Source of the DNA: Arsenophonus sp046530735
GTDB taxonomy: Bacteria; Pseudomonadota; Gammaproteobacteria; Enterobacterales; Enterobacteriaceae
Reading direction: 5' to 3'
Assembly: GCA_046530735.1 (NCBI GenBank)
Contig: JBHEQV010000015.1
Coordinates: 4,825-68,824, forward strand
DNA length: 64,000 bases
Shown one piece after another: positions 1-9,850 of this stretch. Below the pieces are notes generated by a model, which worked only from the letters and a program-made list of their open reading frames with translations, made no database searches and was not told the DNA's origin. The position numbers and the translations under genes were made by a program. Within the stretch, counting starts at the first letter, position 1, and each line of letters starts with the position of its first letter.

Positions 1-801
1 TGGTCCTTTCATCCGAACAACAATATCTATCCATTGCCCCATATCAGCTTTTTGCTTAAAAAAGCGAGGATCAACCATATTCATACTACCAACATATGAA
101 ATATTATTATCAATAATAATCATTTTTCGATGTTGGCGGAGATCCATTCGCCGCAGAAAAAAGCGGAACAAATTTACTTTTAGTGATTCTATTAATTCTA
201 TTCCAGCATCACGCATTTTTTTTGGTTGATGACTATGAAAAAAAGACCAACTACCTGCTGAATCAATCATTATTCGGCATTTTATACCACGTTTTGCTGC
301 ATTAATTAGAGCTTCCGTAACTTCATCAACTAACCCTCCATCTTGCCAAAGATAAAACACCATTTCGATATTGTAAAAAGCTAAATTAATATCGTCTATA
401 ATAGTATTTAAAGCATCTTTATAATTAATTAAAAGTTGAATTTTATTACCTTTAACACCACCAATTCCTTGTCTTTTTTTGCAGAGTTTAAACAAAGGCT
501 CTGCTACACGACTATTTTTTTTGCAAAAAATATGTTTAGATTGCTTGAGTTTTTTAAGCCAGGTTTCAACCGAAGGCCACATATTCTTTGCTTTAATTAC
601 TCGTCGCTTGCCAAGGTATAATTCACCAAAAGCTAAATAAGCAATAACCCCAACTAGTGGAATAATATAAATAATTAATAACCAGGTTAGGGTAGAAGTT
701 ACCGGACGTCTTTTTAATAAAATGCGTACAGTAACCGTGGCAATCATTAGCCAATAAAAAAAAAGCACAGCCCAGTTTAATAAAATATAGACGGTTGCCA
801 T
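1..801 (-). CDS. clsA: Cardiolipin synthase A (5' part, runs off window)
   Basis: Makes cardiolipin from two phosphatidylglycerol molecules in the inner membrane. The reading frame is open for 267 codons from ATG at 801 to the left edge, so about the last 45 % of the roughly 486-residue family length lies outside. The N-terminus has two hydrophobic membrane segments (about residues 5-25 and 38-58) before the first phospholipase-D domain. The first HKD motif is complete: His224, Lys226 and Asp231 in RQHRKMIIID, followed by GSMNMVDPRFFKQ. The protein matches E. coli ClsA almost position for position. The second HKD motif cannot be checked here. No strong ribosome binding site precedes the start. 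The nearest gene upstream is 6 kb away across IS debris, so it is probably transcribed alone. Confidence 0.93.
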   Translation of the reverse strand, partial: MATVYILLNWAVLFFYWLMIATVTVRILLKRRPVTSTLTWLLIIYIIPLVGVIAYLAFGELYLGKRRVIKAKNMWPSVETWLKKLKQSKHIFCKKNSRVAEPLFKLCKKRQGIGGVKGNKIQLLINYKDALNTIIDDINLAFYNIEMVFYLWQDGGLVDEVTEALINAAKRGIKCRIMIDSAGSWSFFHSHQPKKMRDAGIELIESLKVNLFRFFLRRMDLRQHRKMIIIDNNISYVGSMNMVDPRFFKQKADMGQWIDIVVRMKGP

Positions 802-1559
802 AGGCTAAGATGTTCCTATCTTAGAGTCGATTTAATATTATCGATTATCTGGATATTCACTATAGCAAAATAAAATTTGTTATAAATATGAAAAGTATGA
901 TTTTTAGCTTAAATAAAAGTAATTTTATGTGTTTAATAAAAATTAAATTATTTTTATATTTTTTGCTGTATACATGAACAGTAATTTGTTATATTAAATA
1001 ATCTGTTAGTATTTTACACCTTAAATATTAAGCCTGGCTACTTTAAATGAATAAAAATATTAATGATTAGTTAATTTTTATGACTCGAAATGTTCCTATT
1101 TTTAATTAAAAACTTGATCACAATATAATTTTATTGACAATAAAATACTTTTTTAATCTTAACAGATTATTCTTAATTGAAGATAATTTCTATTTTTATT
1201 TAAAATTACAACTTTGGTTATTGCTTATCTTAAAAAAGAATCTTCCATACATACGGATGATATCCGTTTTTAGCATCCATTTATTTTTTATTCTTATTTC
1301 TTCATGTTCATTAGCAGTATCTTAGTTTTTATTATAAAAACCTATATTATCTATTTTTTAGTTAAATCTATATCAGTATCCATAGTATTCATTGACACCT
1401 AGTAGTATTAAGTAAACCAATGAATGTTAATGAGCCAGAACGGAAATCGTATCTAAAATAGAGTCTAATATTGAACTAAAAATGACGTTATCTAGAAAAA
1501 TAAGGTGGTGCAAAAAAGTTAAGTGTTAAAAAAATCTAAATCTAAGTAGTTAGTATATG
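802..1559. other. Non-coding AT-rich stretch, nothing recognised
   Basis: Between the clsA start and the first IS remnant there is very AT-rich sequence with only short chance frames. I see no RNA gene, no gene remnant that I can name and no convincing promoter, although the clsA promoter must lie in or near it. Confidence 0.5.
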
Positions 1560-2917
1560 AAGTTATGTTTATTTCTGGTGTATGAAATTTTAGAGATGCT
1601 GTCATCTTATCCCTACTGATTGATTTTGTGAATGATTTTAGCAACAGAGAGATGATGTGCCATGAAAAGTCTACCCTGATTTATTAGATGAACTCATCCT
1701 CAATGATGAAAGGGTTCTCTGATAGAACCACTATTAAAACTGATTTAAAAGATTATGTTGTGATAAACATGGAAACACTGCCTTATCGACGCGCGGAAGC
1801 TATTACCCGTAATAATTATTTGCTACAGAAAACTATACAGATGAGTATTAGCGATGTTGAGATTAAAGTGACATTAGTTGGATTGCAATGATAATAGCGG
1901 AATACAGTTGAACAGCTGGTTGCTATCACCTTATCTGAAACGTAAAAGCGGTGAAGAGTGCTAATAATTACGTACCTACAAAGGCATATTCCACTAGTGA
2001 TTTTCATGGAAACCATAATAACGATTCTCGGTTAAAGCACATAATCTTCTCTGCCAGCAACTCCCAATCAGAAAACTAAAACAGTAATAGCTTGAATAGC
2101 ATAAGACAATAATAGATGGATGACTTAATAGATACGTGTTACGTTTATTTCTTGGATGAAAGCATATGTCATTCTGTTAGGCAACATAATCACCTTTGCC
2201 TACTAATTATTATTAGCGAAACTGCGCATGGATGTAAAAACTTCTGATAAAAAGATGGTTATTGAGAGTCAGAAGAGAACTGGCTAAACTTCTAAATAGC
2301 TTATAAGCAGCAGAGCTTAACCGTATCTCCTATGCTTGCTATGAGCATGTAGTACTTGGTTTTTTTTAGAATGCAATAACAAAGATATTCCCGGACATGT
2401 AGCATCAACACTGTTTGGCACACTAAATAGCTATTGCTTTGATTTCACTTTCCAAAGACATGCAATTAAAAGTTAAAACTTGAGCTGCAGGATATTTGGC
2501 TAGCAGACAGCTATGATGACGCCAATAAATCCCTTGATGTTTTGTTGAAAAGATTTTTAACTAAGTGTATTCTGAAGCGATGAAGAAGCTGCAGAAAGAT
2601 TAAGAAAAATGGCTGGCATTTTATATAGTTTCCCGTTAATGCACTCTGGCGTCAATAAGAATAACGAATACAATTGAATCGGGTTTTGTGATAATGTGAG
2701 GATACGAAGCTAACGTACGAAGCACTATGGCTCAAGAAAAATAATCCTTTCAATAACATTTCAGGCATTTTTGTCTGCTCATAAAACTGTAAACCGGCTA
2801 ATTAGATTAGCCCTTCTGAGCATAGTGTAAACAACATCTAATTTAAGGATGTAGAATAGATTCATGAAGCATCAGAGTGGAGCTGCCATGATAATACAGT
2901 AGATTTACTAGTAACTC
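1560..2917 (+). mobile_element. Dead IS256-family element, copy 1
   Basis: First of ten related remnants of a roughly 1.4 kb element. The left end begins near agttatgtttatttctggtg and the right end is agatttactagtaactc; these are imperfect inverted repeats of each other. Broken pieces of an IS256-type (mutator) transposase are readable in shifting frames, such as RNNYLLQKTIQMSISDVEIKV at about 1809-1868, followed by the region matching the YLKRKS segment of the family. Many stops and frameshifts make it non-functional. Family assignment is from memory of transposases with the RNGYLPERTIQTGIGDV motif. Confidence 0.8.
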
Positions 2918-2931
2918 TACTGTATTATCAT
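2888..2931. repeat. Long perfect inverted repeat at an IS end
   Basis: Two 16-bp arms, atgataatacagtaga at 2888-2903 and its exact reverse complement at 2916-2931, enclose a 12-base centre that contains the palindrome ttactagtaa. It coincides with the right end of IS256-like copy 1. It reads as if two right ends of that element were joined head to head. Confidence 0.85.
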
Positions 2932-3025
2932 ATTTCGGAATACAGTATATCTTTTGAATAATTCAAGTTTAACTTGAACTAGTATTTCATAAACTCCAAT
3001 AGAATTTTACTATCCAATATTTATT

Positions 3026-3960
3026 TTGGTAATTTTTAATTTTACAGCCAAACATATTATTCAGAGTAATCTCAAGCTCTTTATCAGAATTAAAATGATA
3101 GATTTGCAGCCCATCTTCTATACGCCCATTAAATCACCTGATCATATCATTCCTTTAAAGATTCAGCGGAGGATAAAGTCGCTATTCTATAGCAACCTCC
3201 TCTCTATACACAAACAAAATCTTCGAATTCATATTTTCCAGTAGCTGAACATTTTGCAAACTAAAAGGTAGTCTGTAAATTCTTTAACATTGAATAAGTG
3301 CCGATTAATGTCCATTGGATACATTCTTAATTAAGATCAGGCAAGAAACCATTGAACATTAAACGTAGTCTTTTCCTTATAAAGACAGATAAAACCTATC
3401 AAAGAGTGCGCGATCTATATCTACAAAAAGATAAGCTCGTCAAGTGTTATTTAGTATTTGCGAAAGATATTTCACACTAACCTGTAGATAAGGAAGTTTG
3501 TAAGCTTTTAAAGACTTTATACACTTTAGCTTTAGTACTTTTTCTGCCTTATTTCATGCAGATTCTTACTCCGCCTGCGTAAACAGAGATTCAGACAGAT
3601 CAAGATACTTATTATATTCAGGAATTCGCGTACAGGGGGGCTGGCTACCAGAAGATCGTCGAAAGAAAAAATGTTTTTGCAGGAAAACGACTAGGCTTCA
3701 TAAGCGGGCAATAGAGAGAACCACGGATTCGAAGCCAATGGGGAACATGGCTTGTGATGATCAACATCATCTCATCTTCACCTTTTAATAACAGTAAGTT
3801 AGGACATTCATAACACTTAGCTAAAGTAGACGCAGGCTATTTGCTGGCCTGAAAGCAGGACTAATTTTAAGTGTTGTAATTTCCTAACGATAGAACTTTA
3901 TGATTGTGATATTTTTTCTCAATTATATCCCTTAGTAGTTGCTATATTCCTATGAATATG
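3026..3960 (-). mobile_element. Dead IS481-family transposase, copy 1
   Basis: Read on the minus strand this is a scrambled IS481-type transposase. The start resembles TPKIRAAIQASK...LAKRY (about 3780-3880). A middle part reads FFLSFDDLLVASPLYANSLN (about 3600-3680). The end reads RFNGRIEDGLQIYHFNS (about 3060-3130), matching the NGMVERFNGRIEEVL segment of the family's DDE domain. Stops and shifts occur throughout. Ends are approximate. Confidence 0.72.
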
Positions 3961-4108
3961 ATTCTGCGACAAGAATTTACATAATGATCCGTAAGTAAAT
4001 ACCTATATAAGAAAAATATTGATATTAATCATATACTTAATATCACTTTTATGAGAATTTATTTATTAAAGTAATATGTGGAAATAAATAAATATCCTAT
4101 GTTAAAAA

Positions 4109-4802
4109 GGTTATTGCTTTGCTCGCAGAGCAATTTGTAACCACGTCTGTATTTCAATTGTTGTAGTTTTAAATAAACTTCTTCAGGCTAGATAATTCGG
4201 TAAATAAAACAACCATATATCATGGGAAGGATACTCACTTATCCTTTTAATCAGTTGATATAACTGTCCACATTTTTAATGTAGAATTCCTTAGCAATAA
4301 CTTTATGATTATTTAACATTATTAGGCGATGGTAGCTAATTTTATCCTCTTTAAAAAAATTTCATACTATTCAGCTCTATCTGAGCTGAAGGATGGACTC
4401 TTTAATCGATGATCAGTTCAAGAAAAAATCGCTAACATATTTTGCATTATACTTTTCAATAATCTTATCGCTCACATAACCCCCCTATCTATCTTGGACA
4501 ATTAAGACCAGAATTTTTTTATCTTTCCCGCATTCTCTATCTTTTCTATGTAGAATATTATCCTTCCATTTAAAGAATTCAAGAAAATATTTCGTCGACT
4601 TCAACAATAACACTTAGTGTATTTATATTGCCTGTCGCCCCTTGAAGTAAGGGAGGCAAAGATACTATTTAAACACTAGTTTAAATTAATATCTGTTTGT
4701 TTCACTAACTCTTCTAAAGTTAAGATATTCAACATATATCGAAGATAATTAAAGCATTTATACTTGTTATGTAGTTTTTCCAAAAAACTTTTCACTAAGA
4801 AA
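4109..4802 (-). mobile_element. Dead ISSod11-like IS1595-family element, copy S1
   Basis: Reverse-strand remnant beginning with ggttattgctttgctcgc, the terminal sequence shared with other copies at 12393, 32668 and 63830. Its middle matches the transposase segment seen better at 11900-12240 (IIEVDKIFFFKSFK, then SDGAKWYEIFD). It abuts IS256-like copy 2, which probably inserted into it. The family call rests on remembered IS1595/ISSod11 group transposases. Confidence 0.6.
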
Positions 4803-6202
4803 ATTTATTAATAAACCTAGTGTTATGATGGTCAGACTACTCCTCCACCCTGATGCTTCCTAAATCTGCTCTCCACCTTTAAATTTAATGTTGTTTATCA
4901 GTGGAATTAAGCAGCTCAAATCTCTCCTATAGCCTCTGTTCTAGTTTTTCCAAGTAAACAATAGGCGCCCCCCTCTCAGTACTATTGAAATGGTTGTTTT
5001 TCTAGAAGTGCAGTGCTTCGTGTATCGGCTTCATAACCTAATTCTCGCAAAAGCCGATTTTAATCAAATTGGTTATTCTTATTGTTGGACGCTCATTACG
5101 CTAACAAGAAGTCGTAGAATACCAGAAACTTTTCTCGATCTTTTCCAGATTCTTCATCGCTGCACAGGATACTTCGCTGAAAAGCTTACTAATAAAGCAT
5201 CGAAAGACTTTATTAGCGGCATTAGAGCTCTTTGCTAGATAAAGTTCCACAGTAGGTCATACTTAACTTTCAGTTGCATAGCTTTAGAAATAATTTAGTA
5301 CAAATGCTGTTTTATATACCCAACAGCGTTAGTACTGCGTGCCCTGAAATATCTTTACTATTGCATTTTAAAACTAATGGCACCACTTCCGTAGGAAGCT
5401 AGGAGACATGGTTAAGTCTCTGCGTTTTCAGGCTATCAAGAAATTCGGCTCAGTTTGCTTCTGACTTTTGATAAGCATTTCGACAGGAGCTAACTCCCTC
5501 CCATTAGCATCCATGCAGTGATTCCGATTTAACAAGAATGGAAAGGTGACCTGTTTACCTAACAGGTCGGTATATACAATCAAATCAGAAATAAACATAA
5601 TGCATATCACTTAAATGACGCAGGGACCATTACCTACACTCTTCAAGGAATCTATATTTCAGTTTATTTATGGTGTTTCCTGCCGGAAGATCATGTGCTC
5701 TTTACCGAGAAACGCTCAAGGGATTCGTGAAAATCACCGGTTCATAATATCTTGCATATACAAGCTATAATAGTAACTATTCAACATTTTTAGACGCTTT
5801 AAATAAGGCGGTAATAATGAGCTTTTAAAATATATTCCGTTACTACTGTGATCCCTCTAACCTTCAGCATTTTAATCTCAATATACCAATAACAGTTTAT
5901 AAGGTTCATTAAAGAAAATAACTGTTACGGATGACGGCCTTAATCTATCGACAAGGCTGCATTTTTTAGGATCTTGTTGCAACATCGCTTTGAACTCCGG
6001 TTCAACAGTAGTGCTATCAGCTGCCTGTCATTATTACTAATAAGTTCATGCAACAGATTATAGATAATATCTAGTTTTGAGAATACCTGTAAGATAAGCT
6101 TTTCATGCATATAATTTATACGTTGTTGAAATCATTAATGAAATCAATAATATTGGATATGATAGCATCTCCGAAACACATACATTAGAATTAGTATAAT
6201 TC
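4803..6202 (-). mobile_element. Dead IS256-family element, copy 2
   Basis: Near full-length, minus-strand copy. Its right end lies at about 4803 (ttattaataaacctagtgtt) and its left end at about 6202 (acatacattagaattagtat). On the minus strand the C-terminus reads VNNIKFKGGEQI, equivalent to the VNNIQFKDGEQI end of the family consensus rebuilt from the other copies. No open transposase remains. Confidence 0.8.
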
Positions 6203-6235
6203 AATTTTATTTAACATTTTTAGAAGATATTTTAT

Positions 6236-6660
6236 ATCTATCTACAGATAAGCAGGCTTGTAACCTTAAATACTTTATGTTTTAACTTTGCTTATTCCTG
6301 CTTCATTTCAGTAAAATTTCCCCTTCATACCTACATTAAGATAACTATCCATCCCAAAGGGAAAAAATGTTTTTATAGGAAAATGAGTACGGTTCTCCTC
6401 CTACTCTTGAGCGGCAACAGCATTATCGGCAAAAAACGAAAAATATTACTATGATATCAACATCATCTCGTTTTTGCCTTTTAGCAACGGTAAATTCGGA
6501 TATGCTATAACGCTTAGCCAAAGGAGACGTAGTCTGTTTGCTTGCCTGAATAGCAGCTTTGATTTTAGGTATTGTAGTTGTTTAACGATTGGAGCCTAAT
6601 CATTAATATGTTTTGCTCTTAACTATATCAATTAATAGCTTTTTTTATAAATATAGGTGG
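6236..6660 (-). mobile_element. IS481-family fragment, copy 2 (N-terminal half)
   Basis: Minus-strand fragment of the same IS481-type element as at 3026-3960. The best piece reads TPKIKAAIQASKQTTSPLAK RY, then SISEFTVAKRQKRDDVD (about 6430-6590), which is the helix-turn-helix start of IS481 transposases. The C-terminal half is absent because IS256-like copy 2 lies on that side. Confidence 0.68.
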
Positions 6661-6871
6661 CACAAAAATCTATATAATGATTTTGGATCAAGCACTTAGC
6701 ATAATACTAAACGACGACCATTATACTTATAGCGCTAAATTTGGTCTAAAAATCTATCTTGTTTTAGATAAGGGTAACCTTTTGTTTTCTTTAAGTAGAA
6801 TGAATTAAGTATAAATAAGGTACTTAATTAGAGTAATAGAAAATATTTGCTAAAAATGTAATTTTATTAAA

Positions 6872-6884
6872 AAGGAGGAGTGTA
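6872..6884 (+). promoter_or_regulatory. Strong ribosome binding site of cmk
   Basis: The sequence aaaggaggagtgta directly precedes ATG at 6885. It is a near-perfect Shine-Dalgarno and fixes the cmk start. Confidence 0.8.
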
Positions 6885-7592
6885 ATGGTGCTATTACCTC
6901 CCGTTATCACGGTTGATGGTCCAAGTGGAGTAGGTAAAGGTACATTATGTCAAGCATTAGCAAATAAACTAGGTTGGCAGTTACTTGATTCTGGTGCCAT
7001 TTACCGTATTTTGGCTTTAGCAGCATTACATCATCATGTTGATATCAAGTCTGAAGAAGAATTAGTTCCATTAGCAGCTAATCTTGATGTTCGTTTTGAA
7101 CCAAGAGAAAAAGAATTAGCTGTTATTCTTGAGGGGGAGGATGTTAGTAATGAAATTCGTAGCGAAGTTGTTGGTAACACAGCATCTCTTAGCGCAACTT
7201 TTCCTCGCGTTAGAGAAGCATTATTGCGTAGACAAAGAGCATTTCTCATTAAACCGGGTTTGATTGCTGATGGCCGTGACATGGGAACGGTAGTTTTTCC
7301 AGATGCACCGATAAAGATTTTTCTTGATGCCACACCTGAAGAACGCGCTCGTAGACGAATGCAACAGTTGCAGGAAATGGGATTTAATGTTAAAATAAAG
7401 GCTCTTTTAATTGATATTAAAGAGCGTGATTATCGTGATCGTAATAGGTTAATTGCACCATTAGTACCTGCAAAAGATGCGTTTATCCTGGATTCTACAA
7501 AGTTATCTATTCAAGGAGTCATTGATCAAGCATTTGCTTATGTAAAAAAAAATAAATATTATCTATATTATATGTCCATAATAGACATATAA
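6885..7592 (+). CDS. cmk: Cytidylate kinase
   Basis: Phosphorylates CMP and dCMP with ATP in the cytoplasm, feeding CTP and dCTP pools. The 235-residue product has the P-loop GPSGVGKGT at residues 12-20, then LLDSGAIYRILALAALHHHV and the substrate-binding DGRDMGTVVFPD segment, all typical of the enterobacterial enzyme (E. coli 227 residues). The C-terminus carries an extra tyrosine-rich tail of about 10 residues, probably drift. It lies 103 bp upstream of rpsA, as in E. coli, and is likely co-transcribed with it. The usual upstream neighbour aroA is missing and replaced by IS debris. Its strong Shine-Dalgarno differs from the weak one of rpsA. Confidence 0.96.
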   Translation: MVLLPPVITVDGPSGVGKGTLCQALANKLGWQLLDSGAIYRILALAALHHHVDIKSEEELVPLAANLDVRFEPREKELAVILEGEDVSNEIRSEVVGNTASLSATFPRVREALLRRQRAFLIKPGLIADGRDMGTVVFPDAPIKIFLDATPEERARRRMQQLQEMGFNVKIKALLIDIKERDYRDRNRLIAPLVPAKDAFILDSTKLSIQGVIDQAFAYVKKNKYYLYYMSIIDI

Positions 7593-7695
7593 TAAGTTAA
7601 CTAAAGCTTTGTAACAAGGAGTGTTGCGATTTATGTAAAATAACCCCACATTTGGCAGGATGTTGAATGCTAGTTAAAATTTTGAAGAAATTACT
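7593..7695 (+). promoter_or_regulatory. rpsA leader with non-canonical ribosome binding site
   Basis: The 103-bp cmk-rpsA spacer ends in ttgaagaaattactATG, with only GAAG in place of a full Shine-Dalgarno. E. coli rpsA is likewise known for a weak GAAG-type site inside a folded leader that lets S1 repress its own translation. That the same autoregulation works here is inference. Confidence 0.5.
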
Positions 7696-9378
7696 ATGAC
7701 AGAATCTTTTGCTCAACTCTTTGAAGAATCTTTACAGAGTATCGAAACCCGTCCAGGGTCTATTGTTCGTGGTATTGTTATTGCTATCGACAAAGATGTC
7801 GTGTTAGTTGATGCCGGTCTAAAATCAGAATCAGCGATCCCAATAGAACAATTTAAAAATATACAAGGTGATGAGCTAGAAATTCAGGTTGGTGATGAAA
7901 TCGATGTTGCTTTAGACGCATTAGAGGATGGTTTCGGTGAAACTATCCTGTCTCGCGAAAAAGCAAAACGTCATGAAGCTTGGTTGATGCTAGAGAAAGC
8001 CTATGAAGGTGCTGAAACAGTTATGGGCATTATTAATGGCAAAGTGAAAGGTGGTTTTACTGTAGAATTAAAAGGCATTCGTGCATTTTTACCCGGTTCA
8101 TTAGTTGATGTTCGCCCAGTTCGTGATACAACTCACCTGGAAGATAAAGAGCTTGAGTTTAAAGTTATCAAACTGGATCAGAAGCGTAATAATGTTGTTA
8201 TTTCTCGTCGTGCTGTTATTGAGTTTGAAAACAGTGCAGAACGTAATCAGTTATTGGAAAATTTGCAGGAAGGCATGCAAATTAAGGGTATTGTTAAAAA
8301 CTTAACTGACTATGGCGCATTCATTGATCTGGGAGGTATTGATGGTTTATTACACATTACTGACATGGCTTGGAAACGGGTTAAACATCCAAGTGAAATT
8401 GTTAATGTTGGTGATGAAATCAATGTTAAAATATTGAAGTTTGATCGTGATCGCACACGCGTTTCTTTAGGATTGAAACAGCTTGGAGAAGATCCATGGG
8501 TAGCTATTGCTAAACGTTATCCAGAAAATAGTAAGCTGACAGGACGAGTTACTAATCTTACTGATTATGGTTGCTTTGTTGAAATTGAGGAAGGTGTTGA
8601 AGGTTTAGTACACGTTTCTGAGATGGATTGGACTAATAAAAATATTCATCCATCTAAAGTTGTTAATGTAGGTGATGTTGTTGAAGTTATGGTTTTAGAT
8701 ATTGACGAAGAGCGTCGTCGTATTTCATTAGGTTTGAAACACTGTAAAGCAAATCCATGGCAGCAATTTGCAGAAACACATAATAAGAATGATCGAGTAG
8801 AAGGTAAAATAAAATCTATTACTGATTTTGGTATCTTCATCGGTTTAGATGGTAGTATTGATGGTTTAGTTCATCTATCTGATATTTCTTGGAATATTTC
8901 TGGTGAAGAAGCTGTTCGTGAATACAAAAAAGGCGATGAAATTGCTGCTGTTGTATTGCAAGTTGATGCTGAACGTGAACGTATTTCTTTGGGTATTAAG
9001 CAATTAGCGGAAGATCCATTTAATAATTTTCTTTCTTCTAATAAAAAAGGGGTTATCCTTACAGGTAAAGTAAGGTCTGTTGATGCGAAAGGAGCAACGA
9101 TTGAGTTAGCTGCCGGTGTTGAAGGTCACTTACGTACATCGGAAGCTTTACGTGATCGTATAGAAGATAATACTAAAATAGTAAATGTTGGTGATATAAT
9201 TGAAGCTAAATATACTGGTATTGATCGAAAAAACCGTATAATTACGTTATCTGTTCATGCAAAAGAAGAAGATGAAGAAGATAAAAAAGATATGATTGCT
9301 TCTGTAAACAAGCAGGAAGATACAAATTGTACGAATAATGCTATGGCCGAAGCATTTAAAGCAGCAAAAGGCGAATAA
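7696..9378 (+). CDS. rpsA: 30S ribosomal protein S1
   Basis: Binds mRNA on the small ribosomal subunit and helps start translation on structured or weak-Shine-Dalgarno messages. The 560 residues (E. coli 557) contain six S1 repeats. The four RNA-binding ones are clear from repeated motifs such as GIVKNLTDYGAFIDLGGIDG LLH, GRVTNLTDYGCFVEIEEGVE and GKIKSITDFGIFIGLDGSID. The N-terminus MTESFAQLFEESL fits the family start and the ribosome-anchoring region. The acidic low-complexity tail is slightly longer than in E. coli. It sits between cmk and ihfB in the standard order, 60 bp before ihfB, and was kept under strong selection while its surroundings decayed. Confidence 0.98.
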   Translation: MTESFAQLFEESLQSIETRPGSIVRGIVIAIDKDVVLVDAGLKSESAIPIEQFKNIQGDELEIQVGDEIDVALDALEDGFGETILSREKAKRHEAWLMLEKAYEGAETVMGIINGKVKGGFTVELKGIRAFLPGSLVDVRPVRDTTHLEDKELEFKVIKLDQKRNNVVISRRAVIEFENSAERNQLLENLQEGMQIKGIVKNLTDYGAFIDLGGIDGLLHITDMAWKRVKHPSEIVNVGDEINVKILKFDRDRTRVSLGLKQLGEDPWVAIAKRYPENSKLTGRVTNLTDYGCFVEIEEGVEGLVHVSEMDWTNKNIHPSKVVNVGDVVEVMVLDIDEERRRISLGLKHCKANPWQQFAETHNKNDRVEGKIKSITDFGIFIGLDGSIDGLVHLSDISWNISGEEAVREYKKGDEIAAVVLQVDAERERISLGIKQLAEDPFNNFLSSNKKGVILTGKVRSVDAKGATIELAAGVEGHLRTSEALRDRIEDNTKIVNVGDIIEAKYTGIDRKNRIITLSVHAKEEDEEDKKDMIASVNKQEDTNCTNNAMAEAFKAAKGE

Positions 9379-9438
9379 TTAAGTATTCCATAGAGCAACA
9401 TTTTGATCCCAGTAATGCTAGTTTGGAGAGGGTGTACT

Positions 9439-9723
9439 ATGACCAGGTCTGAATTAATTGAAAGACTTATTAACCAATTATCTCATATACCAGTAAAACT
9501 TATTGAAGAAGCTGTGAAAGAAATTCTTGATCATATGGCAATAACCATTTCTAATGGAGAACGTATTGAAATTCGTGGATTCGGCAGTTTTTCTATTCAT
9601 TATCATTCGCCGCGTATGGGACGTAATCCGAAAACAGGCGATAAAGTTAATTTAAAAGGAAAATATGTTCCTCACTTCAAGCCTGGTAAAGAATTACGAG
9701 ATCGAGTTAATATTTATGCATAA
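9439..9723 (+). CDS. ihfB: Integration host factor subunit beta
   Basis: DNA-bending nucleoid protein that pairs with IHF-alpha and acts in replication, recombination and transcription. I chose ATG at 9439 rather than an in-frame upstream ATG at 9403. It gives MTRSELIERL, the exact family N-terminus, and 94 residues as in E. coli, and it follows a ggagag site at 9425-9430. The DNA-intercalating Pro64 in GRNPKTGDKV and Arg46 in the beta-arm region (ERIEIRGFGSFS) are present, with PHFKPGKELRDRVNIYA at the end. It is the last intact gene of the cmk-rpsA-ihfB unit; what follows is IS debris. Confidence 0.97.
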   Translation: MTRSELIERLINQLSHIPVKLIEEAVKEILDHMAITISNGERIEIRGFGSFSIHYHSPRMGRNPKTGDKVNLKGKYVPHFKPGKELRDRVNIYA

Positions 9724-9752
9724 ATTTTATTTATTGCTACTATTAAAATAGT

Positions 9753-9781
9753 ATCTTAATTAGAATTAAGATGATAATTTT
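9753..9781 (+). terminator. Possible weak terminator after ihfB
   Basis: A 9-bp perfect stem (atcttaatt / aattaagat, 2-base loop) at 9753-9772 is followed by gataatttt, 30 bp after the ihfB stop. It is AT-rich with a short T run, so terminator function is uncertain. It overlaps an IS481 fragment. Confidence 0.35.
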
Positions 9782-9850
9782 GCGGTCCATCTTTTTATAC
9801 GCCTATTAAATCACTCAACTATCTCATTTATTTGAGAGAGGACATTTATT
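9763..9850 (-). mobile_element. IS481-family fragment, copy 3
   Basis: Short minus-strand piece similar to about 3090-3180 (both contain a stretch close to tatacgcccattaaatcac). It encodes remains of the RFNGRI..DG segment of an IS481 transposase. It lies directly downstream of ihfB. Confidence 0.5.

Noticed and set aside
1134..1325. 63-codon hydrophobic frame upstream of the first IS remnant
   Set aside because: K/L/F/N-rich and without a ribosome site or homologous signal. Expected by chance in AT-rich DNA.
7034..7333. 99-codon frame antisense to cmk
   Set aside because: A shadow of the conserved cmk gene on the other strand; no ribosome site, no family.
9403..9438. Longer ihfB start
   Set aside because: The 12 extra residues do not match the family, and a ggagag site precedes the conventional start at 9439.
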